19,984 bases of DNA from Porphyromonadaceae bacterium (lineage in GTDB: Bacteria; Bacteroidota; Bacteroidia; Bacteroidales; Dysgonomonadaceae): positions 5,255-25,238 of the forward strand of contig DPAC01000028.1 of the NCBI GenBank assembly GCA_003517675.1. Reading direction: 5' to 3'. Positions 1 through 7,949 of the stretch are shown here, piece after piece. Below the pieces are notes generated by a model that worked only from the letters and a program-made list of their open reading frames with translations, made no database searches and was not told where the DNA came from. Each line of letters starts with the position of its first letter. Position 1 is the first letter of the stretch. The translations under genes were made by a program, and so were the position numbers.

Positions 1-23
1 AGTTAGTTAGTTAGTTAGTTAGT
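1..23. repeat. AGTT tetranucleotide tract
   Basis: Five full AGTT units plus AGT open the window, so the tract may be longer upstream. It ends 44 bases before the start codon of the four-helix-bundle gene. No function is shown by the sequence. Confidence 0.9.
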
Positions 24-67
24 GTGTTTTGGCTCAGATAAATGAATAAACAATAAATCAAACAATT

Positions 68-466
68 ATGTCAACAATTCACAATTTCGAGGAACTTGAT
101 ATTTGGAAAGATGCCCGGGAATTGTGCAAAGATATCCGGAATCTGATCAACAAGGATGAGATGTTCCAGAAAGATTACGCGTTAAGAGACCAAATTTCTC
201 GCTCTACAGGTTCTATCATGGATAATATTGCAGAGGGATTCGGGAGAGGAGGTAACAAGGAGTTTCACAACTTTCTCTCTTACTCAATGGGATCGTGTTT
301 AGAAGCAAAATCACAAATATACAGAGCATTTGATTTTCATTATATCGACAGGATTGAAAAGGAGAAAATGCTTGACAACATTGATAAATTAAGTTTCAAA
401 ATTATTGCATTCATGAGATATCTGAGAAAGACAGATATCAAAGGTTCAAAGTATAGTAAAAAATGA
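68..466 (+). CDS. four helix bundle protein (23S rRNA IVS / S23 type)
   Basis: This is a 132-residue, mostly helical protein of the family often called four helix bundle or S23 ribosomal protein. The family was first seen inside 23S rRNA intervening sequences and also occurs widely as an orphan gene; its biochemical role is unknown. Visible signatures are an N-terminal F-EELDIW-K-A segment (residues 7-16), a central NIAEGFGR motif (about 53-60) and the following EFHNFLSYSMGS stretch (about 65-76). There is no signal peptide or membrane segment. The ATG follows an AT-rich leader without a clear Shine-Dalgarno, as is normal in Bacteroidetes. No rRNA lies around it, so it is a free-standing copy. 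It sits between an AGTT tract and a 16-base tandem repeat. The Avd proteins of diversity-generating retroelements share the fold, but no reverse transcriptase or template repeat is nearby. Confidence 0.88.
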   Translation: MSTIHNFEELDIWKDARELCKDIRNLINKDEMFQKDYALRDQISRSTGSIMDNIAEGFGRGGNKEFHNFLSYSMGSCLEAKSQIYRAFDFHYIDRIEKEKMLDNIDKLSFKIIAFMRYLRKTDIKGSKYSKK

Positions 467-540
467 ACAACAACAATTGAGTAACGTTTTATCATTGGAA
501 ATATCGCAACACTTCCCTGATTTCCTGAAAAACGAAGGAT

Positions 541-626
541 CATACTAACATACTAACGTAATAACATACTAACGTAATAACATACTAACGTAATAACGTA
601 ATAACATACTAACGTAATAACGTAAA
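541..626. repeat. tandem repeat of 16-base unit, leader of the acyltransferase gene
   Basis: The unit CATACTAACGTAATAA occurs complete at 549-564, 565-580, 581-596 and 605-620. A half unit (CATACTAA) is at 541-548, and extra CGTAATAA or CGTAA segments follow the later copies. The tract ends one base before the ATG of the acyltransferase gene, so it forms the whole translation initiation region and perhaps part of the promoter. No spacer-like unique sequence separates the units, so it is not a CRISPR array. Confidence 0.92.
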
Positions 627-627
627 A

Positions 628-1170
628 ATGGCTAACATAAGCAAATTCATCCTCACCAAGATCATGGGATGGAAGGTGGTGAACACTTTCCCCGAGGTGC
701 CGAAGTGCGTGCTGGCAGTAGCACCCCACACCAGCAACTGGGATTTCGTGGTGGGCAAGCTGGCTTACAACTCACTGGGACGGCAGGCCAACTTCCTGAT
801 CAAAGCGGAATGGTTCTTCTTCCCCTTCAACATTTTTTTCAGCCGCATCGGCGGGATACCGGTGAAGCGGGGCAAGAGCGGATCGCTGACCGACATCCTG
901 GCAAAGGAGTTCCGGACACGCGATTGGATGCACCTGGGCATCACCCCCGAGGGTACGCGCAAGCCGGTGAAGGAGTGGAAGAAAGGATTTTATTTCATCG
1001 CCATGAAGGCAAAAGTTCCCATTTTGCTTATAGGACTCGATTATGGCAGGAAGGAAGCCCGCGTGCTGGAGATGTTCTATCCTACAGGTGACTACCGGAG
1101 CGACATTGTAAAGATCAAATCGTATTACGCAGATGTGCAGCCGAAAAAACCGGAGAATTTTATCCGGTGA
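628..1170 (+). CDS. PlsC-like 1-acylglycerol-3-phosphate (lysophospholipid) acyltransferase family protein
   Basis: A 180-residue acyltransferase of the PlsC/LPLAT superfamily, which moves an acyl chain to a lysophospholipid or related acceptor at the membrane. The catalytic HX4D motif is His34-T-S-N-W-Asp39. The second motif is GGIPVKRG at about 75-82, and the acceptor-binding PEGTR motif is at 107-111. The protein is shorter than typical PlsC (about 240 residues) but agrees with the short Bacteroidetes members that have WxK-type starts. The ATG is directly preceded by the tandem repeat, whose last copy reads CGTAAAA, so no classical Shine-Dalgarno is present. It converges on dinB, leaving 75 bases between the two stop codons, with only a weak six-base stem (1206-1211 with 1232-1237) as a possible terminator. 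The acceptor substrate cannot be told from sequence. Confidence 0.88.
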   Translation: MANISKFILTKIMGWKVVNTFPEVPKCVLAVAPHTSNWDFVVGKLAYNSLGRQANFLIKAEWFFFPFNIFFSRIGGIPVKRGKSGSLTDILAKEFRTRDWMHLGITPEGTRKPVKEWKKGFYFIAMKAKVPILLIGLDYGRKEARVLEMFYPTGDYRSDIVKIKSYYADVQPKKPENFIR

Positions 1171-1245
1171 TACGCTTTCTGAAGCATCTCCTGTGAGGGG
1201 TACAAGTTTGCTGACACTTCGGAAAAGGGACGCAAACATCCTGTT

Positions 1246-2331
<1,086 letters not shown>

Positions 2332-2336
2332 AAGGA

Positions 2337-2367
2337 CAAATATAACGGCAATTTGTTACATATCAAA
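2337..2367 (-). promoter_or_regulatory. candidate dinB promoter (TTTG-N19-TATATTTG)
   Basis: On the minus strand TTTG (2367-2364) is followed after 19 bases by TATATTTG (2344-2337), an exact fit to the Bacteroidetes consensus TTTG / TAnnTTTG. Only five bases separate the -7 element from the dinB ATG at 2331, so transcription should begin at or next to the start codon. Confidence 0.6.
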
Positions 2368-2384
2368 GGGAAAGGAAAATTATC

Positions 2385-2408
2385 TGCACATCCTGTTCAG
2401 GATGTGCA
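2385..2408. terminator. perfect inverted repeat, probable terminator of a lost minus-strand gene or dinB operator
   Basis: Two perfect 11-base arms, TGCACATCCTG and CAGGATGTGCA, are separated by only TT. On the minus strand the hairpin is followed by GATAATTTTCCTTTCC, which is moderately T-rich. It lies 46 bases downstream (minus strand) of the stop codon of the oxidoreductase-like scrap and 54 bases upstream of the dinB start. A terminator of the former gene is the simpler reading; a protein-binding palindrome for dinB is the alternative. Confidence 0.5.
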
Positions 2409-2454
2409 CGGGGTCCCGGCACTTTTTCATTTACCGAAACCACCCGCGATCTCT

Positions 2455-2535
2455 TTACTCTCCCAGGATACGTTTGCAGACCATCTCGGCACTGATCACC
2501 GCCATGGGGAGGCCCGCACATACATAAAACCCACA
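2455..2535 (-). pseudogene. C-terminal scrap resembling a FAD/NAD(P)-dependent oxidoreductase
   Basis: Reading the minus strand from about 2532 to the TAA at 2455-2457 gives a 25-residue tail, GFYVCAG-LPMAVISAEM-VCKRILGE. It reads like the last segment of FAD-dependent oxidoreductases of the phytoene-desaturase/amine-oxidase type (FYV-AG, then a P-A-SA helix ending in a KRIL tail). Upstream the frame continues only into unrelated AT-rich sequence that carries the promoter of the nucleotidyltransferase gene, so the rest of the gene is missing. The family assignment rests on a short stretch and is tentative. Confidence 0.35.
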
Positions 2536-2584
2536 GATCGTTGATTTACAATGTGAGAACAAAAAGAAAGTATTCTTTGACATA

Positions 2585-2613
2585 TTGGAAAGTTGAAATT
2601 TTGATTATCTTTG
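2585..2613 (+). promoter_or_regulatory. candidate promoter of the nucleotidyltransferase-HEPN pair
   Basis: TATCTTTG (2606-2613) fits the -7 consensus TAnnTTTG and is preceded by TTG (2585-2587) at 18 bases. It lies 20 bases before the chosen ATG at 2634, giving a short leader. Confidence 0.5.
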
Positions 2614-2633
2614 CAAAGATTGAGGATAGCATT

Positions 2634-2948
2634 ATGAGACGACCGGAAATCGTACAGCAAATTAAAAATACGCTTAGGGAGATAAATCCTGACGCTAAAG
2701 CCATACTTTATGGAAGCGAAGCGCGCGGGGATGCTCGTCGTGATAGCGATATTGATTTGTTGATTTTGGTGGATAAAGCTAAAATATCGGTAGAAGAAGA
2801 AAAAGAAATTATCGGTCGACTAAGCGATTTGTCATTGGAAACAGGCGTTATAATAAGCTCAATCATTCTTCCTAAGACGAAATGGGAAAATCGCCCGTTA
2901 AAAACACCTTTTTATCTGAACGTGATGAACGAAGGAATTGTGTTATGA
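2634..2948 (+). CDS. minimal nucleotidyltransferase (MNT) domain protein, probable antitoxin partner of HEPN
   Basis: A 104-residue stand-alone polymerase-beta-like nucleotidyltransferase. The active-site signature is intact: Gly27-Ser28, then ARGDARRDSD with Asp39 and Asp41 (GSEARG...SDIDLLI). In known MNT/HEPN toxin-antitoxin pairs such a protein neutralises the HEPN ribonuclease, in some cases by AMPylating a tyrosine. ATG 2634 is chosen because the promoter -7 element ends at 2613 and family members begin with this helix; the frame is open for 31 codons further upstream, but that part includes the promoter. The stop overlaps the next start (ATGA at 2945-2948), which indicates translational coupling. 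Codon use is AT-rich compared with dinB, consistent with horizontal arrival. Confidence 0.85.
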   Translation: MRRPEIVQQIKNTLREINPDAKAILYGSEARGDARRDSDIDLLILVDKAKISVEEEKEIIGRLSDLSLETGVIISSIILPKTKWENRPLKTPFYLNVMNEGIVL

Positions 2949-3295
2949 GAGAAGAGTTAACAGAAGAAATGATCACTGCACTTGTGGCGTACCGCTTGGA
3001 ACGGGCAAAAGAAACGGTTCAGGAAGCAGTGGATATGCTCGAAAAAGATCATTACAATGCAGCCATAAACCGCTTATATTACGCGTGTTATTATGCAGTA
3101 GCGGCGTTACTTGTAAAAAATAACATTCAAGTGCATACACATTCCGGTGTAAAGCAAATGTTTGGAATGAGCTTTATTGTAAACGGTAAACTTCCACGAA
3201 CTTATAACATAACTTATACGGAGCTTTTTGACAAGCGACACAGCGGCGATTATGATGACTTTTTATCTTTCGACCGGGTCTCATCACCATGTTAA
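2945..3295 (+). CDS. HEPN domain protein, C-terminally shortened
   Basis: A 116-residue HEPN-domain protein (helical, often an RNase toxin or a nucleotide-binding partner) translated from the ATG that overlaps the nucleotidyltransferase stop. The family core is clear: AYRLERAKETVQEA helix, then HYNAAINRLYYACYYAVAALL helices (about residues 37-58) and RHSGDYDDF at about 98-106, which holds the conserved Arg and Tyr. After DFLSFD the protein ends in RVSSPC and a stop. Relatives continue for roughly 20 more residues with another helix (in-family knowledge, not measured here). The last residues look like read-through into foreign sequence at a recombination joint near 3272. Whether the shortened protein is active is open. 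Confidence 0.8.
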   Translation: MREELTEEMITALVAYRLERAKETVQEAVDMLEKDHYNAAINRLYYACYYAVAALLVKNNIQVHTHSGVKQMFGMSFIVNGKLPRTYNITYTELFDKRHSGDYDDFLSFDRVSSPC

Positions 3296-3317
3296 ATGCC
3301 CTGCAGCAGGACAATCG

Positions 3318-3352
3318 AAAAAGGAGCTTGTCAACAAAGACAGCTCCTTTTT
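3318..3352. terminator. bidirectional rho-independent terminator
   Basis: Arms AAAAAGGAGC and GCTCCTTTTT pair perfectly; an inner TGTC/GACA stem and an AACAAA loop complete the hairpin with a single bulged T. Both strands have T-runs after the stem, so it can end the HEPN transcript (plus) and the PUL transcript (minus). Confidence 0.8.
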
Positions 3353-3382
3353 CTGTTTTACCGGTTGGGTTTACCGTGTGGA

Positions 3383-3986
3383 TTAATTCCACCCGGGATT
3401 TTGATGCCCTTCCAGTGCAGGGTTGGCTTGCATCTCACTTAACGGGATGGGCCACAACAGGGCATATTCGGGAATAGCCCCCACCTTGGTACTTCCGTCG
3501 GGCTTGTTCTGGATGACAGCAGTTGCCAGGGAAGTCCATTTCAGCCTGCCGGACCCTATGCCGTCAGCCTCAGGATATAAACGGGTGCGACGAATATCAT
3601 CCCAGATCTTGAACTCCAGCGGGAACTCATGAAACCGTTCGGTCAGGATAGACTGGATCAGTGCCTCCCCCGACGCTGTCTCATCTGCCAGCCCGGCACG
3701 TTTACGCACCTGGTTCAGATATCCACGTGCCTCCGTCTCATTACCTATACGGGCAAGCCCTTCTGCTGCAATCAGCAATACTTCGGCATAACGGAATATT
3801 GGCATATTGTAATCGCCATTGCGGCCATTGATTAACGAACCCTCATCGAACCATGCCCAGTTCCCCAGGTTATTCAGGGTGTGTGACACACCGGTATTGG
3901 ATGTCCCATCTTGCTTTCCGTCAGTTGATAATGTACTGCCGGGTTACCCGGTACTTTTAGTGCGATATGGATGTACGGAAATCTGC
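3383..3986 (-). pseudogene. SusD-like protein, C-terminal remnant
   Basis: The minus strand from 3943 to the stop at 3383-3385 encodes about 186 residues of a SusD/RagB outer-membrane glycan-binding lipoprotein: NMPIFRYAEVLLIAAEGLARIG, a helix ending in VRKRAGL, LTERFHEFPLEFKIWDDIRR, and the C-terminal ALLWPIPLSEMQANP...NPGWN. These are the usual SusD C-terminal blocks. The N-terminal part (over half of a roughly 500-residue protein, including signal peptide and lipobox) is absent. A TAA interrupts the frame at 3944-3946; a short stretch (3947-3986) up to the GH43 stop may be further SusD sequence (VHPYRTKSTG in the same frame, or FPYIHIALK in another), so a frameshift or nonsense change plus a larger deletion is likely. 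A GTG at 3889 could start a fragment, but it would lack export signals. The intact SusD at 13204-14769 is a different protein, so this is not a local duplicate of it. Confidence 0.85.
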
Positions 3987-4994
3987 CTAGTTGAAAATTG
4001 GTTTTGGTGCGGTTGTTGAGGGAGTACCCCCATCCACAAATGGCCAGTCGTTCTCCCACCGTACACGGTCGAGCAGCAGTACCCTTCCTTTCGCGTTGGC
4101 CACCGAGACAGCATGATAGAGGATCCAATCGTTCCCTTCCACATCCTGCACGATCTCCGAGTTGTGTCCTGTACCCACAAACCGGTCGTTCCTGGCGATC
4201 ACCACCTCGTGGTGGTTCTCCATCATCGATCTCCCCTGCTTGTCGAGATAAGGGCCAAAGAGATTATCAGCACGTCCCACCACAGTGGTGTAGGTGCTGT
4301 TGAGTCCCTCACAGCAGGAGCCGATAGAGGCGAACATGTAGTAATACCCGTTCCGCTTGTGAATGTAAACCCCTTCGTAGGCCGTTCCTGCCACCTGCTG
4401 TTTTTCGGCCCCCTCCTTCACCGTGAGGCCGTCGTCAGAGAGTTCGATGGCGTAGAGTCCGCGGAAGCTGCCCCAGAAGAGGTATTTCTTTCCATCTTCC
4501 TCTATAAAAAAGGGGTCAATAGAGTTCTTCACCCCGATTTCATTGCTGCGAAAGAGCTTCCCATGATCCGTGAAAGGTCCTTCAGGTTTATCGGCCGTTG
4601 CCACACCAATACCGCAGGTCCACTCACCTCCCCAGACCGACATGGCGTAATACAATACATATTTCCCGTTGATATAATTGATATCGGGTGCCCAGAGTCC
4701 CCCTTTCGGTTCGAAAGAGGGACGTGTAGCATCGGTGAAGGCAGTCCCCACCAGCTCCCAGTTCACCAAATCGTTGGAGCGGTGGATGGGTGTATTGCGG
4801 ATATCTTCGGTGGCATAGAGGTAGAAATAACCATCATCCGCCTTGATAATTGTAGGATCGGGCAGACTGTAGTTCACCACCGGGTTGCTGTAACGATTAT
4901 CCGGCTCAGATGTCGTCTCCGCTGGTATCTCCTGCGATTTGCAGGAGAGCAGTAAGATGGATATCAGCAGGAGTTGTAGCATCGATTGCATCAT
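3987..4994 (-). CDS. GH43 family glycoside hydrolase, lipoprotein (arabinanase/arabinofuranosidase type)
   Basis: A 335-residue five-bladed propeller enzyme of family GH43, whose members are mainly alpha-L-arabinofuranosidases, endo-arabinanases and beta-xylosidases. The N-terminus is a lipoprotein signal (LLLISILLLSC, Cys18), so it is membrane-anchored, probably on the surface. Catalytic features: Asp46 in LPDPTII as general base, GLWAPDINYINGKYVLYYA, Asp in NSIDPFFIEEDGKKYLFWG as pKa modulator, Glu in YEGVYIHKRNGYYYMFAS as general acid, and the late GTGHNSEIV histidine motif. The length suits a single-domain GH43, and the C-terminus PSTTAPKPIFN is normal. Its ATG is one base after the stop of the sialidase-fold gene (stop 4996-4998), so translation is probably coupled. 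ATG-ATG at 4994/4991 are both possible starts. The exact linkage specificity is unknown. Confidence 0.92.
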   Translation of the reverse strand: MMQSMLQLLLISILLLSCKSQEIPAETTSEPDNRYSNPVVNYSLPDPTIIKADDGYFYLYATEDIRNTPIHRSNDLVNWELVGTAFTDATRPSFEPKGGLWAPDINYINGKYVLYYAMSVWGGEWTCGIGVATADKPEGPFTDHGKLFRSNEIGVKNSIDPFFIEEDGKKYLFWGSFRGLYAIELSDDGLTVKEGAEKQQVAGTAYEGVYIHKRNGYYYMFASIGSCCEGLNSTYTTVVGRADNLFGPYLDKQGRSMMENHHEVVIARNDRFVGTGHNSEIVQDVEGNDWILYHAVSVANAKGRVLLLDRVRWENDWPFVDGGTPSTTAPKPIFN

Positions 4995-4995
4995 G

Positions 4996-6159
4996 TTATC
5001 GGTTTATTTTTTGTACAATTTCACCTTTGATCATCCAAACACCAATCTTATCGGAATTGAAGTTGGTGGAAGAGAGCGCAGCAATGGTGTTGCCACCCAG
5101 GTCGGTGAGCGAACCCCATTTGGCTTCCTTCGACAAGGGCACTTCAAACGGATGTGTGGGATTCCTGAAATCAGCAGGCTGGTCACTGACCACCACTTCC
5201 ATGGTAGAGTGTTCCCATTCAGATGTCCGATGTTGGGTAGTTTGATAGGAAAGCAGGTAGAGATCGCTCTCTGTCCGGATCAGATAGGGTGCTCCGGCAT
5301 ACACAGTGTCGGGCAACGCGTGCCGCAATGCAGCATATCGGTTGGGGGAATCCTCCAAAACCGGTTCACGCCAGTCATCATGGATACTGCTCTTCACAAT
5401 GTAGGGTTTGAACTGGCCCGAGCGGTTGTCCTCAATGGCGACGTAGATCTCTTTCCCGTTGTGCACAGCCACCGGCATCCCGTCCCTGCGCTGTCTCCTG
5501 AAGCTGACGGTTACCGGTTCACTGCTCCAGCTGTTCCCATTGTCGGATGAGGTGAGCATCGATATCTCCTGTTCGTCGGATTCGCGGTAGGGTGACTCGT
5601 TGGCAAAATAGATCTGAACCCTGCCGTCAGGCAGCAAAAGGAAAGAGGGCTCCCAGCAACCATCCCTGAAGATTGTGCCTGCCTGGTACAATATTTTACT
5701 GTCAGCCCAACTCTTCCCCTCGTCATGGCTTCTCTTCAGGGCTATGGAAAAAGGGTATATCCCTCCCAGGCGAGGGCGCAGATTGACGGCAAGCAGGATA
5801 TCGCCACCCGGCAGCTGGATCAACTCCGGATTGGCTATATTGACCCGGGTGGACGCCCCAGCTCCGATATCCTCATGATCGAATGCTTCAAAAGCTTTAA
5901 CGGATTCACCCCATGTGGTACCATTATCCATGCTCTTTCTAACCATGACATCACCCCGTCTGTTTTCGTAGGCTGCCAGGAGGGATCCATCATCCAGCCT
6001 CCGTAAACGAGGATAAGCCCCCTCATCTGCAATGCAGACTAGAGAGCTTTCGTCCCATTCAATATGATAATCGACAGCGTGCTTGCGCTCTGGTTCCTGG
6101 CAGGAGATCAACAGAATCAGTAGAACCGGCAGCAGGCTTAATCGTTCAGGATATTGCAT
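4996..6159 (-). CDS. sialidase-fold exo-glycosidase lipoprotein (GH33/GH93-like)
   Basis: A 387-residue six-bladed propeller protein with a lipoprotein signal (LLPVLLILLISC, Cys20). Three Asp-boxes are visible: SMDNGTTW (about 77), SHDEGKSW (about 143) and SSDNGNSW (about 204). The N-terminal blade begins EGAYPRLRRL instead of the FRIP motif of classical sialidases. DGCWEPSFLLLPDGRVQIYFANE and RRDGMPVAVHNGKEIYVAIED carry conserved acidic residues of the kind seen in exo-arabinanases of GH93. In a locus with two GH43 enzymes, an arabinan exo-hydrolase is a reasonable hypothesis; a GH33-type enzyme on another acidic sugar is the alternative. The start overlaps the GH2 stop by 22 bases, and the next gene starts one base after its stop, so GH2, this gene and GH43 form a tight operon. 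Codons 34-46 contain a hairpin-forming segment nearly identical to an intergenic hairpin at 18165-18199. Confidence 0.8.
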   Translation of the reverse strand: MQYPERLSLLPVLLILLISCQEPERKHAVDYHIEWDESSLVCIADEGAYPRLRRLDDGSLLAAYENRRGDVMVRKSMDNGTTWGESVKAFEAFDHEDIGAGASTRVNIANPELIQLPGGDILLAVNLRPRLGGIYPFSIALKRSHDEGKSWADSKILYQAGTIFRDGCWEPSFLLLPDGRVQIYFANESPYRESDEQEISMLTSSDNGNSWSSEPVTVSFRRQRRDGMPVAVHNGKEIYVAIEDNRSGQFKPYIVKSSIHDDWREPVLEDSPNRYAALRHALPDTVYAGAPYLIRTESDLYLLSYQTTQHRTSEWEHSTMEVVVSDQPADFRNPTHPFEVPLSKEAKWGSLTDLGGNTIAALSSTNFNSDKIGVWMIKGEIVQKINR

Positions 6160-7949
6160 ATCTCCTGATTCACTTTCTTCACCCTTTCTTCATCCACTTT
6201 CACCAGTTCCCGGTCATAGGTCATCAATCCATTCACTTCAATCTCCACATCAGTCGTCTGGGTATAAACAGCTGCAGAGAATCCCTGGAGGATGAGCTTT
6301 TTGAGCTGTTCGGCATACTTGACATATTCGTCTGTAACCTCTTTCGAGCTGTTAAATTGCACATACCCCCAGTTTCGGTTCGGCTCCCAGAGGTGATCCT
6401 TGTTTGCCCAGCCGATACCACCATACTCACCCAACACGGTTGCCCGTTGTGCATCATAGAGATACAACTGAGGGTCCGGATAATTGTGCAGGTCGAGCAT
6501 ATCACCTACAGGATAATGGTTGCCACCACTTGCCGGATTTACCAGACGGGAAGGATCATATTGCTTGGTCCATTCAACGATTTCTTTGGTTTTAAATTGT
6601 CCCCATGCCTCGTTAAAGGGAACCCACACCCCAACCGAAGGATTGGAATAGAGATAATCGATGATCTCTTTCCACTCTTTCCGGAAATTGGCTTCCGACT
6701 CTGCTGAACGCATGCTCTCGGGACCCTTGAAATAATCACGGCTGTTCCATCCGGGTCCTCTGTCGCCGCTGGGCATATCCTGCCATACAATGATCCCGTG
6801 GCGATCACAGTGGGTGTACCAGCGTGCCGGCTCCACCTTCACATGTTTGCGAATCATGTTAAAGCCAAAATCTTTGGTTTTAATGATGTCATACTCCAAC
6901 GCTTCATCAGTAGGAGCGGTATAGAGTCCGTCGGGCCACCAGCCCTGGTCCAGCGGTCCGAACTGAAACTGGTCTTTGTTGTTGAGCTGGAGACGTACAA
7001 TCCCTTTGTCGTCTCGCTTTATGGAATACTTGCGCATGGCGGCGTAGCTGTTCACCTTGTCCAACACTTTTGCCCCATCCCACAAGGTGATTTCCAGATC
7101 ATACAGGTTGGGACTGTCCGGCGACCAGAGTTTCATGTTTTCGGGCATGGCAATTTCAACCGGCAGATTGTTGATGGATTGCGCAGTTGCCACTACCTGT
7201 CCTCCCTCTTTCACGGTCACCTCTATCCTGTCCGCGGAGGAGGCGGTATTAACCAATGCCTCTACAGAAAGCGTCTTTTTATCGATATCGGGAGTAATTC
7301 TGATATTTTCGATATATTTTTCAGGGACAGGTTCCAACCAAACCGTCTGCCAGATCCCGGTTACCGGGGTATACCAGATCCCTTCGGGTTTATTTACCTG
7401 CTTTCCACGGGGTTGAAATCCCTGATCCGTAGGGTCCCATACTTTCACCTCAAGTTTATTTTTTCCGTTTACAAGAGCAGGGGTTATGTCAAATGAAAAC
7501 GGGGTGTAACCGCCCGTGTGTTGTCCCACTTTCACATCGTTTACCCACACATCGGCTTTCCAATCTACAGCACCAAAATGGAGCAGGATACGGTTGTTCT
7601 TCCATTTGGCGGGAACCGTGAAGGTACGTTGATACCACAGTTCATTTTCCCTGCCAACTCTCTTTTGCACACCGGAGAGACTCGATTCTATGGCAAAAGG
7701 TACCAGTATCTCTCCATCGAAGCCGGCCGGCTTTTGACTACCGACAGGCTGAATGGCATAATCCCACAGGCCGTTGAGGTTCTGCCATTCGGCTCGCTCC
7801 ATAATGGGTCTCGGATATTCGGGCAGCACTTTGTTTACATCGATCTGCGATGCCCACCGGGTTTTGATCTTGTCTCCCGCCGGCTGCCACTGGGCAGAAA
7901 GACTGAAAGTTAAAAGAAGTGTAAATAAAAATGTAGTAATTGTTCTCAT
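6138..7949 (-). CDS. GH2 family glycoside hydrolase, exported
   Basis: A 603-residue GH2 enzyme (family of beta-galactosidases, beta-glucuronidases, beta-mannosidases and related enzymes) with a Sec signal peptide (MRTITTFLFTLLLTFSLSAQ, signal peptidase I type without a lipobox), hence probably periplasmic. Order: jelly-roll sugar-binding domain (NLNGLWDYAIQP ... WYQRTFTVP ... LHFGAVDWKADVWVNDVKVGQHTGGYTPFSFDIT), immunoglobulin-like domain, then TIM barrel (GFNMIRKHVKVEPARWYTHCDRHGIIVWQDMP). The acid/base Glu is in FNEAWGQ (residue 447) and the nucleophile Glu in LGEYGGIGW (508). The ATG at 7949 is chosen because it starts the signal peptide; an in-frame ATG at 7994 would add 15 basic residues. 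The protein lacks the long C-terminal domains of LacZ. Substrate within GH2 cannot be fixed from sequence. It is the first gene of a three-gene operon after the regulator. Confidence 0.9.
   Translation of the reverse strand: MRTITTFLFTLLLTFSLSAQWQPAGDKIKTRWASQIDVNKVLPEYPRPIMERAEWQNLNGLWDYAIQPVGSQKPAGFDGEILVPFAIESSLSGVQKRVGRENELWYQRTFTVPAKWKNNRILLHFGAVDWKADVWVNDVKVGQHTGGYTPFSFDITPALVNGKNKLEVKVWDPTDQGFQPRGKQVNKPEGIWYTPVTGIWQTVWLEPVPEKYIENIRITPDIDKKTLSVEALVNTASSADRIEVTVKEGGQVVATAQSINNLPVEIAMPENMKLWSPDSPNLYDLEITLWDGAKVLDKVNSYAAMRKYSIKRDDKGIVRLQLNNKDQFQFGPLDQGWWPDGLYTAPTDEALEYDIIKTKDFGFNMIRKHVKVEPARWYTHCDRHGIIVWQDMPSGDRGPGWNSRDYFKGPESMRSAESEANFRKEWKEIIDYLYSNPSVGVWVPFNEAWGQFKTKEIVEWTKQYDPSRLVNPASGGNHYPVGDMLDLHNYPDPQLYLYDAQRATVLGEYGGIGWANKDHLWEPNRNWGYVQFNSSKEVTDEYVKYAEQLKKLILQGFSAAVYTQTTDVEIEVNGLMTYDRELVKVDEERVKKVNQEICNILND

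Noticed and set aside
68..466. Avd protein of a diversity-generating retroelement
   Set aside because: The fold family is related, but no reverse transcriptase, template repeat or variable repeat is seen in the window.
541..626. Possible CRISPR array
   Set aside because: The units are directly adjacent without unique spacers, and no cas genes are present.
3383..3889. Intact small SusD-like gene starting at GTG 3889
   Set aside because: The product would begin in the middle of the SusD fold without a signal peptide or lipobox; a remnant is the better explanation.
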